Part shown: in pieces, positions 25,909 to 35,479 of the stretch
Numbering within the stretch: the stretch's first letter is position 1
How the letters are laid out: each line of letters opens with the position of its first letter
Source of the DNA: Acidobacteriota bacterium
GTDB taxonomy: Bacteria; Acidobacteriota; Terriglobia; UBA7540
NCBI GenBank assembly: GCA_021827245.1
Contig: JAKAWN010000012.1
Coordinates: forward strand, 1 to 39,535
Direction of reading: 5' to 3'
Length of the DNA: 39,535 bases
Translations under genes and position numbers: made by a program
The notes under the pieces: generated by a model
What the model was told of the DNA's origin: nothing
The model's database searches: none
Seen by the model: the letters and a program-made list of their open reading frames with translations, nothing else

Positions 25909-27144
25909 ATGGCAGGACCTGGGAACAGCACAGCGGAAGGAAATTGCTTCCGGTTTTTCACTCCGGAACAGGTGGACCAAATCCTGCGCGACGGCGTGAG
26001 ACGCGGCCGAGCAGGCACACACGCCGCGATAGAAAGGATCCTGAAACACGAAACGGGCATCCAGCGTGCGCAGCTCTGGACCCGGATAAGGCAATTGAAG
26101 GATCCACCTCGTGCGGTGCCGTATGGACATGCGACCTGGAGCGAAAACGACGACCAGCTTTTGCGTGAGGGATACCAGAAAGGATGGGCAGGAAAGCAAG
26201 GAGCAATTCGCGAACTCCTGCGCCGACATCCCGATTGGCGGCCTCACGTAATTTGGAAACGTGCCGCCAACCTCGGGCTCGTCCAGAAGCGCTTAAAGCG
26301 AGGCCAAGAGCGCTCGCGGCAGCCGTGGTCCGAACACGACGACCAGATTCTCCTCAAATACACGGGTTACAGGGAGGTTCGCGTCATCAGCAAAATGCTG
26401 CACCGTTCAATTGATGCCGTCCGGGACCGTCTCAGAATCCTGGGCAAAAGCCGGCGCGTTCATCACGAAGCCTATTCGCGACGAGCCCTGGCCAAAGAAT
26501 TGCATCTCAGTGCCCGGACCATCCAGCGGCTGATCATTCAAGGCCTTTTGGAGGTTCGGGATCCTCGCATTACGAGAAAGTCGCTCGATGCATTGCTCCT
26601 GTCGGGCCGCTTGCCGAGTTTGCCTGGAAATGACGGATCTGAAGCGGCAGCTCCATCGCCAGGATCAGAAGATCCAGGGGAAAAAGCACCTTGCGGAAAG
26701 GCTTTCCGGCCGGGCAGCAGCGGGAAACCGGTAGCACCGGCCAAGTCTTCCCGCTCCAAACGCGCATGGGCCGAAGCTGCCTCGACGCTCAACTTGAGCC
26801 TTGAAGTCATCGAACAACTGATCGCCAAGGGAACCTTGAAAATGTACGATCCCACGATCACCGAAAAATCGCTCGTGAAGTTCTGCCGGCGCTACGGAGC
26901 CCTGATCAATTATGACTCCTTGAGTCGAGACACCCGCGACTGGCTTGAAAGCACAATGGATTTCGTTCGAGACGCAGGCAAGGAGTTCGCTCAGTCTTCG
27001 GATCGAGCTAGCAAGCACGCACGCATAGTCAGGAGATGCGAAAAATGCAACCGAGAGATCCGCGGCAACGCGTATTTCAGGCATGTCAAGGAGTGCCGAG
27101 CGCCGACGGCTGAAGCTGACCGTATCGAATCGCCGGCGATCTGA
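25909..27144 (+). CDS. Multi-module DNA-binding protein: SANT-like repeats, two HTH repeats, zinc finger
   Basis: A 411-aa protein built from repeated DNA-binding-like parts. Three SANT/Myb-like units lie at about 16-65, 77-124 (ATWSENDDQLLREGY) and 138-180 (QPWSEHDDQILLKY). Two helix-turn-helix units of one type follow, at about 188-230 (LHLSARTIQRLIIQGLLEVRDPRIT) and 295-340 (LNLSLEVIEQLIAKGTLKMYDPTIT), joined by a low-complexity Ser/Pro/Lys linker. The C-terminus has CEKC at 377-380 with H392 and C396, a C-x2-C-x11-H-x3-C zinc-finger pattern. It has no signal peptide. It is probably a nucleoid or regulatory protein; the target is unknown. The ATG at 25909 lacks a strong Shine-Dalgarno sequence. 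It converges with the next gene over a long hairpin. Confidence 0.75.
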   Translation: MAGPGNSTAEGNCFRFFTPEQVDQILRDGVRRGRAGTHAAIERILKHETGIQRAQLWTRIRQLKDPPRAVPYGHATWSENDDQLLREGYQKGWAGKQGAIRELLRRHPDWRPHVIWKRAANLGLVQKRLKRGQERSRQPWSEHDDQILLKYTGYREVRVISKMLHRSIDAVRDRLRILGKSRRVHHEAYSRRALAKELHLSARTIQRLIIQGLLEVRDPRITRKSLDALLLSGRLPSLPGNDGSEAAAPSPGSEDPGEKAPCGKAFRPGSSGKPVAPAKSSRSKRAWAEAASTLNLSLEVIEQLIAKGTLKMYDPTITEKSLVKFCRRYGALINYDSLSRDTRDWLESTMDFVRDAGKEFAQSSDRASKHARIVRRCEKCNREIRGNAYFRHVKECRAPTAEADRIESPAI

Positions 27145-27188
27145 CCGGGCGTGGATCCCTGGCGAGGTGGCTTCCGGCCGGTCAGATC
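27138..27188. terminator. Bidirectional hairpin between convergent genes
   Basis: A perfect 11-bp inverted repeat, GATCTGACCGG (27138-27148) with CCGGTCAGATC (27178-27188), has a 29-base G+C-rich loop. Its arms contain the TGA of the + strand gene and reach the TGA of the minus-strand gene. There is no T-run on either side, so it may stop polymerase in another way or protect mRNA 3' ends. Confidence 0.5.
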
Positions 27189-28116
27189 AATCTGCAATAT
27201 AGCTGTCTGCCGCGCGACGCCACGTGCGGAAGGAGGGGTAGGAGATCGCAGGATCCCGAGGCAAATTCTGGTTCGAGCGCTTCCAGAACTCGAGCATCCG
27301 TACATGGCAGGGCTCGTTTCGCGCCTGCTCAACGATCAGATCGAACCAGCCCTGTTCGATTTCTTTTGCGAATTTGCGATCTGCAATCCAGCGCACGAAG
27401 TGCCGCCACACCCTGGCCTTTTCTCTTTGGTTCTTGAGCGCAGATGGGTTGCTGAATTCGACGAACCCCGGGCACCTGCGTTTCAATTCGGCCGCCACTC
27501 GATCTGGCAGCTCCTTGTTGGTTTCCAAACACAGCATGAGCCAAGAGGCGAATGCCTGCCATTCGACATACCTCTCGACGGCATCAGCAATTCGGGCGAC
27601 AGGAACTCCTTTGCGAAGTTCGTATTTTTGTCCTTCCTGCCACCACTTCTCAAAAGTTGGATAGAGCCTTGGCCGTTTCCGCCGCCACTTCCTTTCACAA
27701 TACGCCCAATAAGCCCAGGCTGCTTGCGATCGGAGATCCCGAACCCCAAAGAAGGTGAGCGCGTCGAGCCACCCCTCTTCCCGGGCTCGGCGGAAGATCC
27801 GCGTATGAATCCATTCCCGGAGTCGGAGATCTAAGGTGCCCGGCTCATCCCCAAGCGCTTCATTCGCGGCAAAACCAGGGCACTTCTTCTTGGCGGATTC
27901 CACGAGCCAGGAAGGAGCGCGGCCTTCTGTCGTCAAAATCGCATGGATCCAGAGCACAAAGGCTTCCCCCTGAGGATAGGCGAGGTACGCCTTTCGAATC
28001 CGGCGCCACGAAACCCGCAGCAGTTGCTTCGTCGCTCGGCGGCGGGCCATCCGCTCGACCCTTCTTTCAAGCTTTGTTGGTCGCCACTGCCTTCTCGTGT
28101 GTTTCTCCGGACGCAC
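27187..28116 (-). CDS. Unknown basic protein with an internal tandem duplication
   Basis: A 309-aa protein rich in Arg, Lys and Trp. I recognise no family. The sequence is two copies of a unit of about 120-135 residues: the first runs from about 50 (EAFVLWIHAIL) through KKKCPGF and LYPTFEKWWQEG, the second from about 187 (QAFASWLMLCLE) through KRRCPGF and SYPSFRTWRR. Both keep the order helix, RCPGF-like cysteine motif, helical segment, (Y/S)(P)(T/S)F..W. The basic N-terminus (residues 1-40) could bind nucleic acid. The GTG at 28116 is preceded by GAGGGG at a suitable distance. No transmembrane segment or signal peptide is seen. Confidence 0.65.
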   Translation of the reverse strand: MRPEKHTRRQWRPTKLERRVERMARRRATKQLLRVSWRRIRKAYLAYPQGEAFVLWIHAILTTEGRAPSWLVESAKKKCPGFAANEALGDEPGTLDLRLREWIHTRIFRRAREEGWLDALTFFGVRDLRSQAAWAYWAYCERKWRRKRPRLYPTFEKWWQEGQKYELRKGVPVARIADAVERYVEWQAFASWLMLCLETNKELPDRVAAELKRRCPGFVEFSNPSALKNQREKARVWRHFVRWIADRKFAKEIEQGWFDLIVEQARNEPCHVRMLEFWKRSNQNLPRDPAISYPSFRTWRRAADSYIAD

Positions 28117-28430
28117 GGCGTCCCCTCGAGCCGGTCAGATTTCCTTTCCGGTCAACAGAGCCTACCTGGATTCAGACCCCGGCTCAAGCGGCCCGAACTC
28201 TTGTATCGGGGCTCGGTGGTCGGCTCGAATCAGCGGTTTTGTGCGGAAACCGCCGAATATTCACGCGACCGCCCTCTGCGGGGGCATGAGAAGAAGCGTG
28301 CCTTTCCCTCCAGCAGAGTCTGGCACAGGGAAAGATATTGTGCGTGGCACCTGCAGCGGCAACGATCAGCTGGCGTTCAGTCCGGTTCCGTCGAAGGTTT
28401 CCAGATCAAGCCGGCCATGCCCTCACAGCT
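28117..28430. other. Intergenic region without a recognised gene
   Basis: About 314 bp between two minus-strand genes. Small frames are open, but none has coding character, and no RNA gene was recognised. Confidence 0.4.
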
Positions 28431-29624
28431 TCAATCTGAAGCAGCTTTCTTTGCTAGTTCGAGAGTTCGCAGGAAATTGATCCGCCCATAGCCAGTTTTT
28501 TCGTGAAAACCAGGCGTGCCGGCGGGGTCCGCCCCCTCCTCGATCAAATGGATCACCTCGGCAACCTTAAGGTCGGGGCGAATCGTGCGGACGAGGGCGG
28601 CTAGCGCGGCTGCCTGCGGCGCCGCACAAGAGGTGGCGCCCCACGGTAAGACCTGGTAGGGGCCTTCGTAGGGGATTTTCTGCGGGCCCATCGGCGTATC
28701 TTTCCAGTTGTAATAGGCCTGCTCGTGCGCTGCTGCCACAACAATGTTCTCAACTGGTGCAACGACGCTGAGCCGAGGACCGTAGTCGGAGCCCTGCGTG
28801 ATTTCTCTCCCATAAACCTTCGTTGTCATCGTCCATCGTTTGCCGGCGAGCGTAGACGCACCGACAACAAGCACGAAGCTGGGATCGCCGGGATAGGCCA
28901 AGACCCGCTGGTTGTTGTTCCCCGCACCCAGAACGATAAGCACGTCCTTGCTCTTCGCATAGCTGAAAGCCGCCTGCAGGAGGGCGACCGCCTGCGGGTC
29001 CGTCTTTCTCATGAGGGCGGTACTGAGGAACTCGCTGATGTTGATCACGCGGGCGCCGTGATCGACCAGGTAGTGAATGGCTCCCGCATCTGTCTCGGAA
29101 ACGTAGGCCAGCCACTCCTTACCGAAGGCCTCCGCCTCACCACTGTGGGCCGCGAGATACTTCTGCAGACCGGCGAAGGTAGCCTTGGGATTCTTTGTGA
29201 GGTAGCGCCTCTCCATCAGAGCGAGCTCGTGGATCGGCATGCCCTGGGAGGCGGCGATGACGGTGCAGCCCGGTGCCATGCCCCACATCCCGTCGTCCTT
29301 GGGCGTCTGCCGCCCGGCAATAATACTGGCGACCAACGTACCGTGGTCCACCATTGTGAAGAAATCAGTGTGATAAAAACCGGGGGCGAACCAGCCGGGC
29401 TTCAAGTTGGCTTGGAGTGCCGGGTGAAAGAAATCGAAGCCCGAATCGATGATTCCAATGGTGCAGCCCGGCCCGCCGCGCGTGATTTTCCACACCTCCT
29501 CCACTTTCATGAGCGAGAAGTAAGGCTTTTGGCGAGCCGCAAAATTTTGCGGCTTCTGGCCGGCGGCAGTCGCTGGAGCGGCCGCGAGCAGGAATGTGGC
29601 GATTAGTAAAATGCATTTGTGCAT
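28431..29624 (-). CDS. Secreted subtilisin-like serine protease (S8)
   Basis: A 397-aa peptidase with a cleavable signal peptide (CILLIATFLLAAAPATA) and the full catalytic triad: aspartate in GIIDSGFD (about residue 65), histidine in DHGTLVASI (about 95) and serine in GATSCAAPQAAA (about 347). An insert of about 60 residues after the histidine block (MPIHELALMERRYL onward) is larger than in plain subtilisins. It would act outside the cytoplasmic membrane. The ATG at 29624 is chosen because AAGGAGG lies nine bases upstream and the signal peptide begins there; the frame stays open for 110 codons upstream, but that overlaps the membrane-protein gene. It is the third gene of the GntR operon, 32 bp after the membrane-protein gene. 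Confidence 0.87.
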   Translation of the reverse strand: MHKCILLIATFLLAAAPATAAGQKPQNFAARQKPYFSLMKVEEVWKITRGGPGCTIGIIDSGFDFFHPALQANLKPGWFAPGFYHTDFFTMVDHGTLVASIIAGRQTPKDDGMWGMAPGCTVIAASQGMPIHELALMERRYLTKNPKATFAGLQKYLAAHSGEAEAFGKEWLAYVSETDAGAIHYLVDHGARVINISEFLSTALMRKTDPQAVALLQAAFSYAKSKDVLIVLGAGNNNQRVLAYPGDPSFVLVVGASTLAGKRWTMTTKVYGREITQGSDYGPRLSVVAPVENIVVAAAHEQAYYNWKDTPMGPQKIPYEGPYQVLPWGATSCAAPQAAALAALVRTIRPDLKVAEVIHLIEEGADPAGTPGFHEKTGYGRINFLRTLELAKKAASD

Positions 29625-29656
29625 GGGCACAAACCTCCTTGTGGCGCGCCGTAGGC

Positions 29657-30622
29657 TCAGCGCATGGAAAGCACGATCAACGCAACCAGCCCGCCGAACC
29701 AGGCGAAGAACAAGACCATCCAGCCACGCGGCATCAACCCGGCTTGACGATACGGAGTGGACCAGCTTCCAGCCGGACGCAAGCCGCGGCCCATGGCCGT
29801 GAGCCGGCGCCCGCCGATGAAAATGATGAGGACTTGGCCAAGCCAGAATGCGAGAACGAGACCGACGAGCAGCCAAAACGCCCACCGGGTCGCAGCGACG
29901 AGAGGCCAACTGTGGAGCAGGGCGTAGGCAGCGAGGACGGTGACGAAAACCCATCGGAAGGCGCTCGAGCAGCGAAGCCCGTAGCGGCGGCTTTCCTCAA
30001 TCCATCGCCGATGCTCTTCGGGGCGGTCGGTCGGCAGAGGGGGAAGACCGATGCGGACGGATGCAATCGCGAGAAAGAGAAACCCAAGGACGATATAAGT
30101 CGTCACGGCGGGTGTGAACCAGTCGACTCGGGAGTCTCCGTAGAGGAAGAGGAGGAGCCAACTCGCGACGACTATGGCAGCCGCGACAGCTTCGCCGGGC
30201 AAGGAGAGGTAATCGCGGAGGCGACGCGATTCGAGCGAGATGGCGATGCGCGATTCAACGGGCGGGTTCGCTCCGAGCTTGGCGCTCGCGTAGGCGCGGA
30301 ACCCGAAGAGCGCGGCTACGTGCAGAACCGCGACGCCGCCGGCCCAGAGCGGCAGGAGAAGCCACCGGCCCGAAACCAAGACTGCCACGAGGGCAAGCAA
30401 CAAAGCGAGATTCACGGCGATGATGAGCGCGCGATAACCTCGTAGCCACCCGACTCCCTCGCCGTCGTAAAATCCTGGCGGCACGGCAACGCCCAGGAAA
30501 AAGCCTTTGCCGTATTTGAGCGGCGTGTCCCAAAAGAACTGTTTAAAACCAGCGGCTTGGGCGGCGACGACCAGGCCGGTGACAAGAAGCAGGATCCGGT
30601 CGCCTTGGCTGAGGGCGGTCAT
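29657..30622 (-). CDS. Polytopic membrane protein of the GntR (YtrA) operon
   Basis: A 321-aa protein with about eight predicted transmembrane helices and a soluble loop around residues 205-225. The segment FLGVAVPPGF near residue 42, followed by a WLRGYRA element, resembles DUF1648-like or related membrane proteins that travel with YtrA-type GntR regulators. I do not know a biochemical function. The start overlaps the regulator stop as ATGA, so the two are translated in a coupled way. Confidence 0.75.
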   Translation of the reverse strand: MTALSQGDRILLLVTGLVVAAQAAGFKQFFWDTPLKYGKGFFLGVAVPPGFYDGEGVGWLRGYRALIIAVNLALLLALVAVLVSGRWLLLPLWAGGVAVLHVAALFGFRAYASAKLGANPPVESRIAISLESRRLRDYLSLPGEAVAAAIVVASWLLLFLYGDSRVDWFTPAVTTYIVLGFLFLAIASVRIGLPPLPTDRPEEHRRWIEESRRYGLRCSSAFRWVFVTVLAAYALLHSWPLVAATRWAFWLLVGLVLAFWLGQVLIIFIGGRRLTAMGRGLRPAGSWSTPYRQAGLMPRGWMVLFFAWFGGLVALIVLSMR

Positions 30623-31005
30623 CGGGACTCTCCCTTCTGGTGGATCAATTCGAGCTCGCGGCGAACCGCGGCAACGATCTCCCGATCGTTACGGCCGCCA
30701 AGAATCCATTGCGTCAAAGCGGAGCGCAGCGGTTTGCGAAGCTCTTCTTCCCCGACCTGCGCGGCGCGCTGCGAGCACACGACGGTGCCGGCACCATGGC
30801 GCACTCGAAGAAATCCCTCATCCTGCAACTGGCGATACGCTACGGCAATCGTGTTGAGATTGACGCCTAGGTCCCCCGCAACTTGCCGCACCGAGGGAAG
30901 AGCCATGCCTTCGCGGAGTTCGCCGCTCGCGATGAGGGCTTTTACGCCATCGACGATTTGCTGGTAGAGGGGGCGTTTATCGTTGGCATCGACGGTCAGG
31001 AACAT
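30619..31005 (-). CDS. GntR family regulator, YtrA subfamily
   Basis: A 128-aa repressor with an N-terminal winged helix (PLYQQIVDGVKALIASGEL, then LPSVRQVAGDLGVNLNTIAVAYRQL) and a short C-terminal dimerisation region, the size and shape of the YtrA subfamily. The ATG at 31005 is chosen because the conserved domain starts within ten residues; the open frame upstream runs through the promoter. It heads a three-gene operon with a membrane protein and a secreted protease and probably represses itself at the palindrome overlapping the -10 box. Confidence 0.9.
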   Translation of the reverse strand: MFLTVDANDKRPLYQQIVDGVKALIASGELREGMALPSVRQVAGDLGVNLNTIAVAYRQLQDEGFLRVRHGAGTVVCSQRAAQVGEEELRKPLRSALTQWILGGRNDREIVAAVRRELELIHQKGESR

Positions 31006-31024
31006 GGTGGTTCTTTTGTCTACT

Positions 31025-31059
31025 GTATGCATACTACATACACATAGATGCGCTGTCAA
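31025..31059 (-). promoter_or_regulatory. Near-consensus promoter with overlapping GntR operator
   Basis: On the minus strand TTGACA (31059-31054) and TAGTAT (31036-31031) are exactly 17 bp apart. The perfect palindrome GTATGCATAC at 31025-31034 overlaps the -10 box, and GTATGT lies just before it, which suggests a dimer site for the regulator encoded 20 bp downstream. Confidence 0.75.
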
Positions 31060-31110
31060 GCGGAAATTTACGGCAGGGGCCAAGGTTGGGAAATCGGGAC
31101 GGCCTTCGCG

Positions 31111-32118
31111 CTAGAGATCGGGCCCGCCGGGACGGTCACAAACACGGAGGTACTTGTATTCTGGCACCGTTTGAAAAGGTGCGTCGGTCGAGCAAGCGGT
31201 TTCAGCGAGTTGATCAATCCTCTCGATGGCACAGTGTCCCAGAAATCGCGCGGCGGCCCGGATATGGGCGATTTTCTCGGCATCAAGGCCCATGAGCCTC
31301 GCGCAAGTGGCGTCGGCAGCGACGGGGTCGTCGGCCAGGACGATCCGGTCGAGACACCGAGGGGTTCCGTTCAGGGGGCCATTTCCCTCCATGGCCACAA
31401 CGGCATCGGCGATCACGAAGTGAATTGGCACCGTGGCGCAGATGTCGAGAATGCTTTCCTGGATCCCCTTCCAGTGGAGGATGTTCTTCGGCCAGCCGTA
31501 TTTGACTCCTGGCACCACGCCAAACATGTTTTTCATGCTGAGCGTTACACCCGACCAGTGGTGGGTCTTCATTTTGGGCATTGAGACGATGAAATCGGAT
31601 TCGAGAACTGTGCGGGGCAGCCACAGGGACTTCATTCCGGTGTAGTGCGCGAGCAATTGCGTCTCGACAAGTTCGTCACGGTTCAGATCGACAAAGTGAA
31701 TTCTTTGCTGGCGGAGCAGGTCCGCAAAGCCGCTTTCGAGCAAAACCAGTTCCGTATCGCGCTGGTGTCCCGGTCCCTCGCCCACGAGCACAGTTTTGGC
31801 ACCGAGACGACCGAAGCACTCTGCAGCAGCGGAAACAAGGAGGGGTTGCGTATTGATATGGCTCCCGGGGATGTAATCCACCAAGTTGGGCTTCAGGAGA
31901 ACGGTTTTCCCGCGGACGTCGAGGTGGAATAGATTCAATCCCTGCCAGAGGACCTGCTCCAATCGGTCCGAATACGATTCGGCGCTCAGAACCGCCACTC
32001 GGGAGCGTGGCCGTCTCCGGATGACGTGGTGTTTGGGCTTGGCGAGCAGCCTGGTGACGGCGGCCTCAGCGATCAGTTGGTGCGATCTGGACAGAAGAGT
32101 TTGTTGGCCGGCTTTCAT
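31111..32118 (-). CDS. DUF362 domain protein
   Basis: A 335-aa protein of the DUF362 family, whose members include iron-sulfur-linked proteins of unknown role. Family blocks are visible: KTVLLKPNLVDYIPG near residue 70, MPKMKTHHWSGVTLSMKNMFGVVPG near residue 180, and a C-terminal DDPVAADATCARLMG. No ferredoxin-type cysteine cluster is seen, so this is the cluster-free form. The ATG at 32116-32118 shares one base with the stop of the upstream gene (TGATG), so the two are translated together. Substrate and function are unknown. Confidence 0.85.
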   Translation of the reverse strand: MKAGQQTLLSRSHQLIAEAAVTRLLAKPKHHVIRRRPRSRVAVLSAESYSDRLEQVLWQGLNLFHLDVRGKTVLLKPNLVDYIPGSHINTQPLLVSAAAECFGRLGAKTVLVGEGPGHQRDTELVLLESGFADLLRQQRIHFVDLNRDELVETQLLAHYTGMKSLWLPRTVLESDFIVSMPKMKTHHWSGVTLSMKNMFGVVPGVKYGWPKNILHWKGIQESILDICATVPIHFVIADAVVAMEGNGPLNGTPRCLDRIVLADDPVAADATCARLMGLDAEKIAHIRAAARFLGHCAIERIDQLAETACSTDAPFQTVPEYKYLRVCDRPGGPDL

Positions 32119-33026
32119 CAGTTGACCCCGAATGGATTGAGTCCGTCGGCGCAGCCAAGCCCCATCGCGGCGACAGCCAGCGTTGCACAGTCTTGGATTT
32201 CGGCCGGCTCGGCTGGGCCGGCGAGGCGTTCGATCAGGCCCCGAATGGTCCGCCCGTATGCATTAAGGGCCAGGATTGCCCAGGCAAGGCTCCAAGGCGC
32301 AAAACAAGTTTCGGCGCGTCGCTCGAGCCAGTCGAGGCTTGTGGATATGGGCTCGCTCGCCGGTTCCCCCTGAAGACCAAGCAAAGCGATTGCGGTTGTG
32401 TCTGGATGAGGGACCATCGGGGATCCATAGACGATTCCATTCCCGGCATTCCAGCCTCCACCGGGACAGATCCGATCGTAGAGCATCTCTACGCCCCGGT
32501 GAATGCGACCGCGAGCCCGTCTTGAATGGCGGTTGCCGTTCTTCAATGCCAGCAGGGAATACGAAGTCGGAACGACCCAACTCACCGTTTCGGGCGTCCA
32601 GGACCAGCCAAACTTGCAGGGATTAAAGTGGGCATGGCGATCAAGAGTCCGGAACTTCCATCTCCACGGCCAAACCGATTCCCGGCCTCGGGAGTGCAGT
32701 AGCCAGCGGGTTGCTCGATCGATCGTTTCCCCTTCAATGTCACAGTGACGGAGGACATAGAAAGCCAGCCCCGTAAAGCCAGATCCGTTCTGGTCGTCGC
32801 CAACAAAGGCAGGCCAGCTCCCATCTGGGTTCTGGATGCGGAGCAAAAAACCGATAGCGGCGTCCCGTTCTGGAATGGAATCCGGCGGCATCGCAAGAAG
32901 AGCGAGTGCCGTAGACTCGACTGCGGCTTGTGCGGAGCGAGCGGTGTACGGCCACCCGCCATTCGGCAATTGGCAGGCTACAAGTTCTTCGGTGCACCGA
33001 CCTCGGGCTCTTAGGGCTGCGTGCAT
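32118..33026 (-). CDS. Prenyltransferase/squalene-cyclase-like repeat protein
   Basis: About 302 aa with an alpha/alpha-toroid pattern. QW-type repeats are visible (QLPNGGWPYT, then IQNPDGSWPAF), as are typical helices (AVESTALALLAM, GLAFYVLRHCD, TTAIALLGLQG). The protein is about half the size of squalene-hopene cyclases and lacks a DxDD motif, so it is probably not a full cyclase; it may bind a lipid or modify a peptide. I chose the ATG at 33026, where homology-like sequence starts; the upstream open frame runs into the tandem repeats and is not coding. It overlaps the DUF362 gene by one base. Confidence 0.7.
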   Translation of the reverse strand: MHAALRARGRCTEELVACQLPNGGWPYTARSAQAAVESTALALLAMPPDSIPERDAAIGFLLRIQNPDGSWPAFVGDDQNGSGFTGLAFYVLRHCDIEGETIDRATRWLLHSRGRESVWPWRWKFRTLDRHAHFNPCKFGWSWTPETVSWVVPTSYSLLALKNGNRHSRRARGRIHRGVEMLYDRICPGGGWNAGNGIVYGSPMVPHPDTTAIALLGLQGEPASEPISTSLDWLERRAETCFAPWSLAWAILALNAYGRTIRGLIERLAGPAEPAEIQDCATLAVAAMGLGCADGLNPFGVN

Positions 33027-33235
33027 CGGCCGCGTTGTATGGGAGGATCGCGGGATTGTCAAACAAACGGGGAGAGTTGATGGAAAACGTTTGCAAGGTT
33101 GGCGATCAAACGTGCGATCAGTCCAGCAGCTAAATCTGGTTGCTGGGTTACGTAATGGGGGAGCCCTGGCCCCCCACCATGTTCGCTCAGGCAGAGGATT
33201 TGATAGAGCCAAATGATTAGCCACGAAGCACGCCA

Positions 33236-33770
33236 TCAGTGAGATTATCTCGCCGGACAAGGAGGGTGTGCGCCAAGCCGGGCGTTCGCCGTGGCGCGCT
33301 CTGGTCGCCGCAGCCCCGAGACCACTGTCGCGGGAGAACCCGGCAAATGGCAGCGACACACTGCGCAATCAGTGAGATTTCCTCGCCGGACAGGGAGGGT
33401 ATCCGCCAGGCCGGGCGTTCGCCGTGGCGCGCTCTGGTCGCGGCAACCTCGATACCACTGTCGCGGGAGAACCCGGCAAATGGTAGCGACACCCTGCGCA
33501 ATCAGTGAAATTTTCTCGCAGGACGGGGAGGGGGTGCGCCAAGTCGGGGCGTTCGCCGTGGCGCGCTCTGGTCGGCGGCAGCCCCGAGACCGCTGTCGCG
33601 GAAGAACCCGCCAAATGGCAGTGACACGGTGTGCAATCAGTGAGATTTTCTCGCCTGACGGGGAGGGGGTGCGCCAAGTCGGGGCGTTCGCCGTGGCGCG
33701 CTCTGGTCGCGGCAGCCCCGAGACCACTGCCGCGGGAGAACCTGGCAAATGGCAGCGACACACTGCGCAA
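33236..33770. repeat. Four tandem copies of a 133-135 bp repeat
   Basis: Copies lie at 33236-33368, 33369-33501, 33502-33636 and 33637-33770, each beginning TCAGTGA. A partial fifth copy (TCAGTGAAAA) follows. The best conserved blocks are CGTTCGCCGTGGCGCGCTCT and GGCAAATGG. Each copy can form a stem of the type GCGGCAG with CTGYCGC around an 11-base loop; in two copies a wobble pair keeps it. Copy lengths are not all multiples of three, so this is not a repeated peptide. Function unknown. Confidence 0.85.
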
Positions 33771-34948
<1,178 letters not shown>

Positions 34949-34959
34949 AAGCCAAGACG

Positions 34960-35445
34960 ATGAACAAGATCGCACCAGTGGTGGTTCTGTTGGCATTCTT
35001 GACCGGCTCCGCGGCACGGGCAGCCGAGCCGGCAAGCCTGCGCGGGTTCTCGGCCCAATGCGCAGCGCACTATGCCCGCGTCTATCAAGTTCCAGTTGCG
35101 CTTGTGGATGCCGTCATTCAAGTCGAATCTGGCTGGAATCCTTACGCGGTTTCGGTGAAGGGCGCCGCAGGCCTGATGCAACTCATGCCCGCGACTGCAG
35201 CTAGGTTCGGGGTACAAGACCGGTTCAATATCCGCGAAAACATTCGCGGCGGGGTTGCGTACCTGGCAAGGCTGATTTGGCTGTTCAGAGGCGACTTGCG
35301 CCTTGCCGTGGCCGCGTATTTCGTAGGTGAGGTGCCCATCCTCTTACGGGGTCTAACGTACTCATCGCGTCAGGCTTTCGATTATGTGAGCCGCGTCGCG
35401 CGTGTATATCGCTGGCTGCGAATCGAGGGTGTAGGGGAGTCATGA
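34960..35445 (+). CDS. Lytic transglycosylase (VirB1-like)
   Basis: A 161-aa exported muramidase. A signal peptide (VVVLLAFLTGSAARA) is followed by an SLT domain with the catalytic glutamate in VIQVESGWNP (E56) and the typical GAAGLMQLMPATA block. It opens the peptidoglycan so that a secretion channel can cross the envelope. Its place just before VirB9- and VirB10-like genes fits a VirB1 role. Confidence 0.9.
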   Translation: MNKIAPVVVLLAFLTGSAARAAEPASLRGFSAQCAAHYARVYQVPVALVDAVIQVESGWNPYAVSVKGAAGLMQLMPATAARFGVQDRFNIRENIRGGVAYLARLIWLFRGDLRLAVAAYFVGEVPILLRGLTYSSRQAFDYVSRVARVYRWLRIEGVGES

Positions 35446-35479
35446 GGCTATCCGCTTGGATCGGACGCTGGGGTGGGAC

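Noticed and set aside
29625..29954. Longer subtilisin beginning 110 codons upstream
   Set aside because: The extension overlaps the membrane-protein gene in another frame, and the signal peptide with its Shine-Dalgarno begins at 29624.
33027..33368. N-terminal extension of the terpenoid-cyclase-like gene
   Set aside because: The extra residues come from the tandem repeat and have no toroid pattern; the ATG at 33026 begins the family-like sequence.
33236..33770. CRISPR array
   Set aside because: The units are 133-135 bp and similar along most of their length; there are no short identical repeats with unique spacers.
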